Assembly (NCBI GenBank): GCA_002346745.1
Contig: DEAL01000010.1
Span: 1-29,732 of the forward strand
DNA from: Candidatus Neomicrothrix sp. UBA2983
GTDB taxonomy: Bacteria > Actinomycetota > Acidimicrobiia > Acidimicrobiales > MedAcidi-G1
Direction of reading: 5' to 3'
Length of the DNA: 29,732 nucleotides
Shown here piece after piece: positions 23,623 through 29,732 of the stretch (the stretch's first letter is position 1; each line of letters opens with the position of its first letter). The notes below the pieces were generated by a model. The model saw only the letters and a list, made by a program, of their open reading frames with translations, did not search any database and had not been told where the DNA came from. The position numbers and the translations under genes were made by a program.

Positions 23623-24522
23623 ATGGGCGTCGTGAGCCTCCACCCGGTCGACTACATCGCCCGCACCCGCGAGCAGTACGACGCCCTCGGCTACGAGCCC
23701 TACCGATGGGCCGAGTGGCCCGAGCCGCCGGCATGGACGCCGCTGGCCAAACCGGTCGAGGAATCGACCGTGGCGCTGCTCGGGTCCGGTGGCGCCTACC
23801 AGGAGGGCCAAGTGGCCTTCCACTGGCAGGACGACACCGGCATCCGCATGGTCGACACCGCCCAGCCGGCCTCGGACGTGCGGGTCACCCACTTCGCCTA
23901 TGACCTGCTCCCCGCCCGGGAGGACCCCAATATCGTCTTCCCCGTCGACCGGCTGCGTGAACTCGTCGACGAGGGCTTCCTCGGCGGCCTCGCCCCGGAG
24001 GCCGTGGCCTTCATGGGCGGGATCTACTCGGTGCGCCGCGCCGAGGAGGAGCTGACGCCCCGGATCCTCGAGGCGGTCGGCGCCATGGACGTGGATCTGG
24101 CCCTGCTCGTCCCGGTCTGACCGGTCTGCCACCAGACCGTGGGTCTGGTCGCACGGGCGCTGGAGGCCGCCGGCGTCCCCACCCTCTGCCTCACGGCGGC
24201 GCACAGCATCACCGCCGCCGCCAACCCGCCCCGGGCGGCCTTCGTGGACCTGCCGCTGGGCTACACGGCCGGCCGGCCCCACGAGCCGGCCTTCCAGCGC
24301 GACCTGCTGCGAAGGGCGTTCGACGCCTTCGAGTCCATCGAGGCGCCGGGCACGATCGTCGACACCGGCGTGCGCTGGTCCGACGACGAGTCCTGGAAGC
24401 ACACCGCCAGCAGCGGCCTCAACAACGGGGTGGTGTCCGCCGAGGGCGACACCCGCAGCGAGCGCACACCGGATCCCCAGTACCAGTACGAGTCCGACCG
24501 GCTGGCCGCCGAGGGCGCCTGA
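23623..24522 (+). CDS. Selenoprotein of the glycine/sarcosine/betaine reductase B-related family (TGA = Sec166)
   Basis: Read straight through, the frame gives 299 residues with one internal TGA at 24118-24120. On both sides of the TGA the protein has the same style and belongs together: VDYIARTREQYDALGY...AYDLLPAREDPNIVFPVDRL...DLALLVPV, then the TGA, then PVCHQTVGLVARALEAAGVPT...NPPRAAFVDLPLGYTAGRP. Reading the TGA as selenocysteine makes a UPVC redox motif (Sec166-Cys169), as known in this family, where relatives carry U or C. A hairpin fitting the bacterial SECIS model follows (24127-24153). The function of these stand-alone members is unknown; a thiol/selenol redox role is likely. No GrdA or PrdA partner is nearby. 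The start is uncertain: ATG 23623 or GTG 23632, neither with a clear ribosome binding site. Needs selA, selB, selC and selD elsewhere in the genome. Confidence 0.87.
24127..24153 (+). promoter_or_regulatory. Bacterial SECIS element
   Basis: Directly after the TGA at 24118-24120, ACCAGACC (24131-24138) pairs perfectly with GGTCTGGT (24142-24149) around the loop GTG (24139-24141). A C-C mismatch and three more pairs (TGC 24127-24129 with GCA 24151-24153) extend the stem. The loop begins with G and is 18 nt from the UGA, inside the published 16-37 nt range for bacterial SECIS elements, which also require a G in the first two loop positions. Confidence 0.8.
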
Positions 24523-24556
24523 GCGCCCGCCCCCGGCTCGCGACGAGGCACCCCCG

Positions 24557-25483
24557 ATGGCGATCGACCCCGTGATGGCCGCGGTCCTGGACGCCTTCCC
24601 GGTGCTCTTCGACGACCTGACCGCCATCCCCGCCCACGAGGTGCGCGCCGCCTTCGAGTCGCGGGAGCCGACTCCCGGCGAGGACGTGGCGTCCGTCGAG
24701 GACCTCGAGGTTCCCGGCCCGGCGGGCAACGTCCCCGTTCGGGTCTACCGGCCGGACGGCACCACCGAGCCTGCCCCGGTCGTCGTGTACTTCCATGGCG
24801 GCGGCTGGGTGCTCGGCTCGATCGCCACCCACGACGGCTCCTGCCGGGCGCTCGCCAACCGCACCGGCGCCGTCGTCGCCTCGGTCGGCTACCGCCTCGC
24901 CCCGGAGCACCCCTATCCGGCGGCACTCGACGACTGCTTCGCCGTCACCTGCTGGGTGGCGGCGCACGCCGACGACCTCGGCGTCGACCCGGGCCGGCTC
25001 GCCGTGGCCGGCGACAGCGCCGGCGGGAACCTGGCCGCTGCGGTGTGCCTCGCTGCCCGCGACCGGGGCGGCCCGACCATCGCCTTCCAGACGCTGGTCT
25101 ACCCGGTCACCGACCTCGAGCCGGACCGCTGGCCGTCCATGGCCGCCAACGCCGACGGGCCCCTCCTCACCCGGGCCGCCATGGACTGGTTCATCGGCCA
25201 CTACGCGGGCGACCCCCCGCCGCTGGACGACGCCCTCGCCGCCCCGATCCGGGCCGCCGACCTCTCCGGCCTGCCGCCGGCCCACGTGTCGACCGCCGGC
25301 CACGACCCGCTGCAGGACGAGGGCGCCGCCTACGCCGAGGCGCTGGCCGCCGCCGGGGTGCCCGTGGCACACGACGACTTCCCGACGCTCATCCACGGCT
25401 TCGTCGGCTTCGCCGACGTGGTCCCCGCCGCCGGCGAGGCGCGTGACGCGATCGCCGCCGCCCTCAGGGAGGGCCTCGGCTAG
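24557..25483 (+). CDS. HSL-family alpha/beta hydrolase (esterase/lipase)
   Basis: 308 residues, the usual size of hormone-sensitive-lipase-family bacterial esterases. Motifs: YFHGGGWVLGS (oxyanion hole HGGG), the nucleophile GDSAGGN with Ser154, the catalytic Asp in GHDPLQDEG and His in IHGFVGF. SVGYRLAPEHPYPAALDDC is also a hallmark. Hydrolyses carboxylic esters; the acyl range cannot be told. No signal peptide, so cytoplasmic. The ATG at 24557 has GAGG 8 nt upstream and begins 34 bases after the selenoprotein gene, so co-transcription is possible. Its TAG stop overlaps the stop of the convergent CoA-transferase gene in a shared CTAG (25480-25483). Confidence 0.93.
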   Translation: MAIDPVMAAVLDAFPVLFDDLTAIPAHEVRAAFESREPTPGEDVASVEDLEVPGPAGNVPVRVYRPDGTTEPAPVVVYFHGGGWVLGSIATHDGSCRALANRTGAVVASVGYRLAPEHPYPAALDDCFAVTCWVAAHADDLGVDPGRLAVAGDSAGGNLAAAVCLAARDRGGPTIAFQTLVYPVTDLEPDRWPSMAANADGPLLTRAAMDWFIGHYAGDPPPLDDALAAPIRAADLSGLPPAHVSTAGHDPLQDEGAAYAEALAAAGVPVAHDDFPTLIHGFVGFADVVPAAGEARDAIAAALREGLG

Positions 25484-26697
25484 CCCGAGGCCTCCTGGAC
25501 GACGGCGCCCGAGGCGAGCAGGGCGTCGACCTCGGCGTCGCTGCGGCCCAGCTCGGCCAGCACCTCACGGGAGTGCTCGCCGACCTCGGGGGCGGTGGAG
25601 CGGGGCGCCCACGGGGTGCCGGCGAAGTCGACCGGCGTCGCCACCATGAGGGTGCCCGAGGCGCCGTCGGGCACGTCGACCAGCGCCCCGGAGGCGTGGA
25701 ACGCCGGGTCGACCAGCAGGTCGTCCAGTTCGTTGATCGGCGCCCAGAAGAACTCCGGCTCCTCGGCGAAGCGCTCCTCCCACTCGGCCATCGGCCGGGA
25801 GGCGAAAGCCTCGTCGAGCAGGGCGATGAGGTCGGCGGCGTTGATCGCCCGGTCCCGGACCGTGGCGAAGCGCTCGTCCTCGGTCCACTCCGGGTGACCG
25901 ACGACCCGGGCCATGGGCGGCCAGTGCCGGTCGCCCTCCAGGCCCACTACCCAGAAGCGCCGGCCGCAGCCAGCGGCGTAGTTGTTGATGCACGGGTTGC
26001 CGATGTCGCTGCGGTTGCCCAGGCGGGGCACCGTGCCCCACATCAGCAGCGTGTTGACGTCGAAGCCGATCGTGTAGACGCCCTGGCGCAGCAGCGACGA
26101 CGACACCAGCTGCCCCTCGCCGGAGCGCTCCCGGGCGAACAGGGCGGCTGCCACGGCGGCGGCCCCCGACATGCCCGTCGAGTGGTCGCCCATGCCGCCA
26201 CGCTGGAACGGCGGGTTGCCGCCCGGCTCGGTCAGCAGGTGGGCGATCCCGGAACGGGACCAGAAGGCCGCCACGTCGTAGGCGGCCCGGTCGGCGTCGT
26301 CGCCCTCCCGGCCGTAGCCGGTGAGGTGGCAGTAGACGAGGCGGGGGAACCGCTCACAGACCGCCTCGGCGTCGAGGCCCAGCCGATCGAGGGCACCCAC
26401 CCGCAGGTTGGTGACGAACACGTCCGCGCCGGCGAGGAGGTCCAGCGCCACGCCCAGGCCGTCGTCGCTGCCGAGGTCGAGGGCGATGCTGCGCTTTGAC
26501 CGATTGTCCAACTCGAAGACGGGGTTGGTCGGCAGGTCGCCGCCCAGCATCTTCCGGAACAGGCGGGCCGGATCGCCCGACGGCGGCTCGATCTTGACCA
26601 CGTCGGCGCCCCAGTCGGCGAGGATCCCACCGGTGGCTGGGCCGGCCACCCACACGCCCAACTCCACCACCCGCACGCCTTCCATCGGCCCCGACAT
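25480..26697 (-). CDS. CaiB/BaiF-family (class III) CoA-transferase
   Basis: 405 residues, full length. Class III CoA-transferases move CoA between acyl-CoA and a free acid, or act as racemases (AMACR-like). N-terminal GVRVVELGVWVAGPATGGILADWGADVVKIE and DNRSKRSIALDL are family hallmarks, and the catalytic aspartate is Asp171 in GGMGDHSTG, at about the position of Asp169 in formyl-CoA transferase and CaiB. The presence of this Asp and the absence of the racemase His/Asp pattern favour a transferase. The ATG at 26697 has GAGG 5 nt upstream; a possible -10 TAGCGT sits at 26738-26733. It is divergent from the phosphatase, and acyl-CoA dehydrogenase and thiolase genes lie nearby, so a role in activating an organic acid for degradation is plausible. 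Substrate unknown. Confidence 0.92.
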   Translation of the reverse strand: MSGPMEGVRVVELGVWVAGPATGGILADWGADVVKIEPPSGDPARLFRKMLGGDLPTNPVFELDNRSKRSIALDLGSDDGLGVALDLLAGADVFVTNLRVGALDRLGLDAEAVCERFPRLVYCHLTGYGREGDDADRAAYDVAAFWSRSGIAHLLTEPGGNPPFQRGGMGDHSTGMSGAAAVAAALFARERSGEGQLVSSSLLRQGVYTIGFDVNTLLMWGTVPRLGNRSDIGNPCINNYAAGCGRRFWVVGLEGDRHWPPMARVVGHPEWTEDERFATVRDRAINAADLIALLDEAFASRPMAEWEERFAEEPEFFWAPINELDDLLVDPAFHASGALVDVPDGASGTLMVATPVDFAGTPWAPRSTAPEVGEHSREVLAELGRSDAEVDALLASGAVVQEASG

Positions 26698-26785
26698 CAG
26701 TGCCTCGCTCTCCCCGGTCGTCCTGGACGCCGACGCTATGTCGACGGCGACCCGCCGGTCCCGTCGGGCCGGGAGATCCGGCCGT

Positions 26786-26791
26786 TAGCGT
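26786..26791 (+). promoter_or_regulatory. -10 box of leaderless phosphatase gene
   Basis: TAGCGT followed by 8 nt and the GTG at 26800, with no ribosome binding site. About 45 bases away on the minus strand lies TAGCGT (26738-26733) for the divergent CoA-transferase gene, which does have a ribosome binding site. Confidence 0.5.
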
Positions 26792-26799
26792 CCCCGGCG

Positions 26800-27345
26800 G
26801 TGATCCTCGTCGTCTGCACCGGCAACATCTGCCGCTCGCCCATGGGCGAGGCGCTCCTGCGGCACCACCTGTCCGCCGCCGGTGTCGACCTCGAGGTGGC
26901 CTCGGCCGGTACGCACGCCACCGGCACCAGTCCCGCCACCGGGCACGGCATCGACGTGATGGCCGAGCGCGGCATCGACCTGACCGGCCACCGAAGCACG
27001 CGCCTCGACGCCGACGCCCTCGTCGGCGCCGACCTGGTCCTCGCCATGACCCGGGAGCACGAAACGGCCGTGGGCCTGCTCGACCCGTCGGCCCGGGGCC
27101 GGACGTTCCTCCTCGGCGAGGCGGTCCGGCTGGGCGGCCAGGTCGACCCACCGGCGACGGACGAGGGACTGCGCGCCTGGGCGGACCGGCTGCACGGGGC
27201 CCGCGGAGGTCACATGACCACCGGGCGGGTCTCCGACGAGGTGCCCGACCCGTGGGGAGAGAACCGGGAGGCCTACGTCCAGACGGCCTCCCGCCTCGAG
27301 GGACTCTGCTCGGCGCTTGCTCGCCTGTTGGGCTCCACCTCCTGA
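26800..27345 (+). CDS. Low-molecular-weight protein-tyrosine-phosphatase-like protein
   Basis: 181 residues, slightly longer than the usual 150-165. The P-loop CTGNICRSP lies at the extreme N-terminus (Cys6 nucleophile, Arg12). The catalytic Asp is in VPDPWGENREAYV, matching the DPxG..Y pattern of the family. Insert sequence around residues 100-140 (GEAVRLGGQVDPPATDEGLRAW, GARGGHMTT) replaces the shorter loop of the classic enzymes. Members dephosphorylate phosphotyrosine in proteins or act as arsenate reductases; the second role seems less likely without ars genes nearby. The GTG start at 26800 gives a P-loop at the expected distance from the N-terminus and fits TAGCGT 8 nt upstream. The acyl-CoA dehydrogenase follows after 17 bases. 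Confidence 0.92.
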   Translation: MILVVCTGNICRSPMGEALLRHHLSAAGVDLEVASAGTHATGTSPATGHGIDVMAERGIDLTGHRSTRLDADALVGADLVLAMTREHETAVGLLDPSARGRTFLLGEAVRLGGQVDPPATDEGLRAWADRLHGARGGHMTTGRVSDEVPDPWGENREAYVQTASRLEGLCSALARLLGSTS

Positions 27346-27355
27346 GCGGTACGTT
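27328..27355 (+). promoter_or_regulatory. Promoter of leaderless acyl-CoA dehydrogenase gene
   Basis: TTGGGC (27328-27333), 16-bp spacer, TACGTT (27350-27355), then 7 nt to the GTG at 27363. The -35 lies inside the end of the phosphatase gene, so the dehydrogenase can be transcribed on its own despite a 17-base gap. No ribosome binding site is seen before the GTG. Confidence 0.6.
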
Positions 27356-27362
27356 CGACGAC

Positions 27363-28574
27363 GTGGACCTCGCCTTCAGTGCAGCCGAACTGGCCTTTGC
27401 CGACGAGGCCCGGACCTGGCTCGAGGAGCACCTGGCCGGCGACTTCGCCCACCTGCGGGGGCGCGGCGGCGCCGGTCGCGAGGACATCGACCCCGAAGAC
27501 CTGATCGCCTGGGAGCGGGAGCTCGCCTCTGGCGGCTGGCTGGGCCTCGACTTCCCGACAGACCTGGGCGGCCGGGCCGCCACCCTCTTCGAGCAGGTGC
27601 TGTTCCACCAGGCCTACGTGGAGGCCCGGGCGCCCGGCCGCATCCCCAACATCGGCATGACGCTGCTGGGCCCCACCCTCGTGGCCTTCGGCAGCGACGA
27701 GCAGCAGCAGCGGTTCGTGCCGCCGATCCTCGCCGGAGACGAGTTCTGGTGCCAGGGCTACTCGGAGCCCAATGCCGGCTCCGACCTCGCCAACGTGACC
27801 ACCAGGGCCCGCCGCGACGGCGAACGCTGGCTGGTGTCCGGCCAGAAGGTGTGGACTTCGCTGGCCCAGTACGCCCAGTGGGCGTTCGTCGTGGCCCGCA
27901 CCGACCCCGACACCGAGCGCCACCACGGCCTCTCGTACCTGCTGGTGCCGATGGGCCAGCCCGGCGTCGAGATCCGGCCCATCGTGCAGATCACCGGTGG
28001 CTCCGAGTTCAACGAGGTGTTCTTCGACGACGCCGCCACCGACGCCGACCTGGTCGTCGGCGGCGAGGGCAACGGCTGGCAGGTCGCCATGGGCACCCTC
28101 GGCTTCGAACGGGGCGCCTCGACGCTCGGCCAGCAGACCGGCTTCCGCCAGGAGCTCGACGCACTCGTGGACCTGGCCCGCGCCACCGGCGTGGTCGACG
28201 ACCCGGTGTTGCGCCAGGACCTGATGCAGGCACACGCAGAACTCGAGATCATGCGCTGGAACAACCTCCGGATGCTGAGCGTCCTGGAGGCCGGTGGGGC
28301 ACCGGGACCCGAGATGTCGATCGGCAAGCTCTTCTGGGCCTCCTGGCACCGCCGCCTCGGCGAGCTGGGCATGCGGATTCGCGGCGCCAGTGGCATGGTC
28401 GGCGTCGACGCCACGGTACCGCCCGAGGACCCCCTCGACCTGGGCTACGAGCTGGACGGCCTCCAGCGCACGTTCCTCTACAGCCGGTCCCACACCATCT
28501 ACGCCGGCACCAACCAGGTGCAGCGCAACGTGCTGGGCGAACGCGTCCTGGGCCTGCCCCGCGAGCCCCGGTAG
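27363..28574 (+). CDS. Acyl-CoA dehydrogenase
   Basis: 403 residues, normal length. FAD enzyme that introduces a double bond next to the CoA thioester. Seen: the helical N-domain, then CQGYSEPNAGSDLANVTTRA (FAD/substrate contact block), WLVSGQKVWTSLAQYAQW, GGSEFNEVFFDD, GEGNGWQVAMGTLGFERG and the C-terminal TIYAGTNQVQRNVLGERVLGLP. In medium-chain enzymes the catalytic Glu precedes GT in the last block; here it is Ala, and Glu249 in GFERG, similar in place to the base of isovaleryl-CoA dehydrogenase, may serve instead. Resembles actinobacterial FadE proteins of uncertain substrate, possibly sterol or branched acids. A 133-base gap before the thiolase gene shows no terminator. Confidence 0.94.
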   Translation: MDLAFSAAELAFADEARTWLEEHLAGDFAHLRGRGGAGREDIDPEDLIAWERELASGGWLGLDFPTDLGGRAATLFEQVLFHQAYVEARAPGRIPNIGMTLLGPTLVAFGSDEQQQRFVPPILAGDEFWCQGYSEPNAGSDLANVTTRARRDGERWLVSGQKVWTSLAQYAQWAFVVARTDPDTERHHGLSYLLVPMGQPGVEIRPIVQITGGSEFNEVFFDDAATDADLVVGGEGNGWQVAMGTLGFERGASTLGQQTGFRQELDALVDLARATGVVDDPVLRQDLMQAHAELEIMRWNNLRMLSVLEAGGAPGPEMSIGKLFWASWHRRLGELGMRIRGASGMVGVDATVPPEDPLDLGYELDGLQRTFLYSRSHTIYAGTNQVQRNVLGERVLGLPREPR

Positions 28575-28674
28575 CGGCACCGCCCTCGCCGTCCTCAGCG
28601 TCCTCACGGCGCCTGCAGCACCTGTCACACCTGCCGTGGGCCCTCCGGTGGCGGCGGCAGCGGGCAGCGCCGCG

Positions 28675-28702
28675 TATCGTTGACGGGAAGCGATCCGAGG
28701 AG
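28675..28702 (+). promoter_or_regulatory. -10 box and ribosome binding site of thiolase gene
   Basis: TATCGT (28675-28680) is a candidate -10 box, and AGGAG (28698-28702) lies 5 nt from the GTG at 28708. The thiolase thus seems to be made from a short-leader mRNA, in contrast to the dehydrogenase upstream. The remaining bases of the gap from 28575 show no feature. Confidence 0.5.
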
Positions 28703-28707
28703 CAACC

Positions 28708-29732
28708 GTGGCCGAGGCCTACATCGTCGATGCCGTCCGCACCCCGACCGGGAGGCGCGGCGGTGGCCTGTCCCAGGTCCACCCCGCCGACCTCGGCGCC
28801 CACGCCATCACGGCCCTGCTGGACCGCACCGACGTCGACCCGATGGCCGTCGAAGACGTGGTGTTCGGCTGCGTCGACGCCCTCGGACCCCAGGCCGGCG
28901 ACATCGCCCGCACGGCGTGGCTGGTCGCCGGCCTCCCCGAGGTCATCCCCGGCACCACCATCGACCGCCAGTGCGGCTCCGGCCAGCAGGCCGTCAGCTT
29001 CGCCGCCATGGGCGTGTGGGCCGGCGTCCAGGACCTCGTCGTCGCCGGCGGCGTCCAGAACATGAGCATGATTCCGATCGGCCTCGCCCTCGAGGCCGCC
29101 GCCCCCTACGGCCACGAGGACCCGTTCACCGGCTCGGCCGGCTGGGTCGACCGCTACGGCACCCAGGAGGTGTCGCAGTTCCGCGGTGCCGAGATGATCG
29201 CCGAGAAGTGGGACATCACCCGCGAGGAGATGGAGTCGTTCGCCTACGAGAGCCACCAGCGGGCGATCCGGGCCATCGACGAGGGCCGCTTCGACGCCGA
29301 GGTGGCACCGCTGGCGGGCGTCGAGCACGACGAGGGTCCCCGGCGCGAGACGTCCCTCGAGAAGATGGCCTCCCTGTCGCCACTGGTCGAGGGTGGCCGG
29401 CTCACCGCCGCCGTGGCCAGCCAGATCAGCGACGGCGCCGCCGCCCTGCTGATCGCCTCGGAGCGGGCCGTCCAGGAGCACGGGCTCACCCCCCGGGCCC
29501 GCATCCACCACGCCAGCGTCCGTGGCGACGACCCCATCTACATGCTGACCGGCCCCATTCCGGCCACCGCCCACGCCCTCCAGAAGACGGGCATGGCGAT
29601 CGACGACTTCGACCTGTTCGAGTGCAACGAGGCCTTCGCCAGCGTGCCCCTGGCCTGGATGCGCGAGCACGACGTGCCCCACGAGAAGGTCAACGTCAAC
29701 GGCGGCGCCATCGCCCTCGGCCACCCGCTGGG
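28708..29732 (+). CDS. Acetyl-CoA acetyltransferase / thiolase (3' end beyond window)
   Basis: 341 complete codons are present; the gene runs off the right edge, missing about 45-50 residues. Thiolases cleave 3-ketoacyl-CoA with CoA in beta-oxidation or condense acetyl-CoA. Seen: EAYIVDAVRTPTGRRGG at the N-terminus, the nucleophilic Cys89 in TIDRQCGSGQQAV, VVAGGVQNMSMIP, QISDGAAALLIAS, FECNEAFASVPLAW and NVNGGAIALGHPLG, whose His is a catalytic residue. The final CxG active-site loop lies beyond the window. The GTG at 28708 is set by AGGAG 5 nt upstream. Members of this subgroup often act as degradative thiolases (FadA-like); together with the dehydrogenase and CoA-transferase this suggests acyl-CoA breakdown, although no hydratase or hydroxyacyl dehydrogenase is in the window. 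Confidence 0.94.
   Translation, partial: MAEAYIVDAVRTPTGRRGGGLSQVHPADLGAHAITALLDRTDVDPMAVEDVVFGCVDALGPQAGDIARTAWLVAGLPEVIPGTTIDRQCGSGQQAVSFAAMGVWAGVQDLVVAGGVQNMSMIPIGLALEAAAPYGHEDPFTGSAGWVDRYGTQEVSQFRGAEMIAEKWDITREEMESFAYESHQRAIRAIDEGRFDAEVAPLAGVEHDEGPRRETSLEKMASLSPLVEGGRLTAAVASQISDGAAALLIASERAVQEHGLTPRARIHHASVRGDDPIYMLTGPIPATAHALQKTGMAIDDFDLFECNEAFASVPLAWMREHDVPHEKVNVNGGAIALGHPL

Noticed and set aside
24139..24522. A separate small gene starting with GTG after the TGA
   Set aside because: The GTG is the loop of the SECIS hairpin, there is no ribosome binding site, and the protein continues the upstream frame with matching family motifs.
26800..27345. Arsenate reductase
   Set aside because: It shares the P-loop fold, but no ars genes are near and the DPWG acid loop fits a tyrosine-phosphatase-like protein better.
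1..29732. tRNA or rRNA genes, insertion sequences, phage genes
   Set aside because: No tRNA-like cloverleaf, rRNA stretch, transposase motif or terminal inverted repeat was noticed on either strand.

Overview
The window is high-G+C DNA packed with genes on both strands, with no stretch over 300 bases lacking a gene. GTG starts are frequent, ATGA/GTGA gene overlaps recur, and many genes start 6-8 nt after a TANNNT -10 box, as expected for leaderless mRNAs. Together with a menaquinone operon, several acyl-CoA enzymes and a class of proteins typical of free-living actinobacteria, this points to an actinobacterium. Acidimicrobiia is my best guess, from general resemblance only; there is no rRNA here to prove it.

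Layout. (1) 1-5194, minus strand: a branched-chain-amino-acid-type ABC uptake operon, made of a fused LivH-LivM permease, an unusual MFS-LivF-LivG triple fusion and the start of a substrate-binding lipoprotein. (2) 5237-8120: a PEP-utilising-enzyme protein facing serC. (3) 8251-12368: an envelope group (CapA-like protein, Tat-exported N-acyl-D-amino-acid-deacylase-like protein, membrane-anchored glycosidase-like protein). (4) 12381-17978: an unrecognised protein, an orphan beta-class DNA methyltransferase with an unassigned C-terminal domain, a glutaminyl cyclase lipoprotein, an alpha/beta hydrolase and an alkyl-sulfatase-like metallo-beta-lactamase protein. (5) 17975-23532, minus strand: merR-menF-menD-menH-menC, all overlapping, with a well-formed promoter whose spacer holds a palindrome. 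(6) 23623-24522: a GrdB-related selenoprotein in which an in-frame TGA is followed by a good bacterial SECIS hairpin. (7) 24557-29732: an HSL-type esterase, a CoA-transferase, a low-molecular-weight phosphatase, an acyl-CoA dehydrogenase and a thiolase cut by the window end.

How the genes fit together. The men genes convert chorismate towards o-succinylbenzoate, the aromatic precursor of menaquinone, and are translationally coupled behind a regulator with two MerR-like domains. The CoA-transferase, dehydrogenase and thiolase suggest acyl-CoA or beta-oxidation-type catabolism of an unknown acid. The most notable items are the selenoprotein that conventional gene calling would split in two, the MFS-ABC fusion, and the leaderless promoter pattern seen at eight genes.
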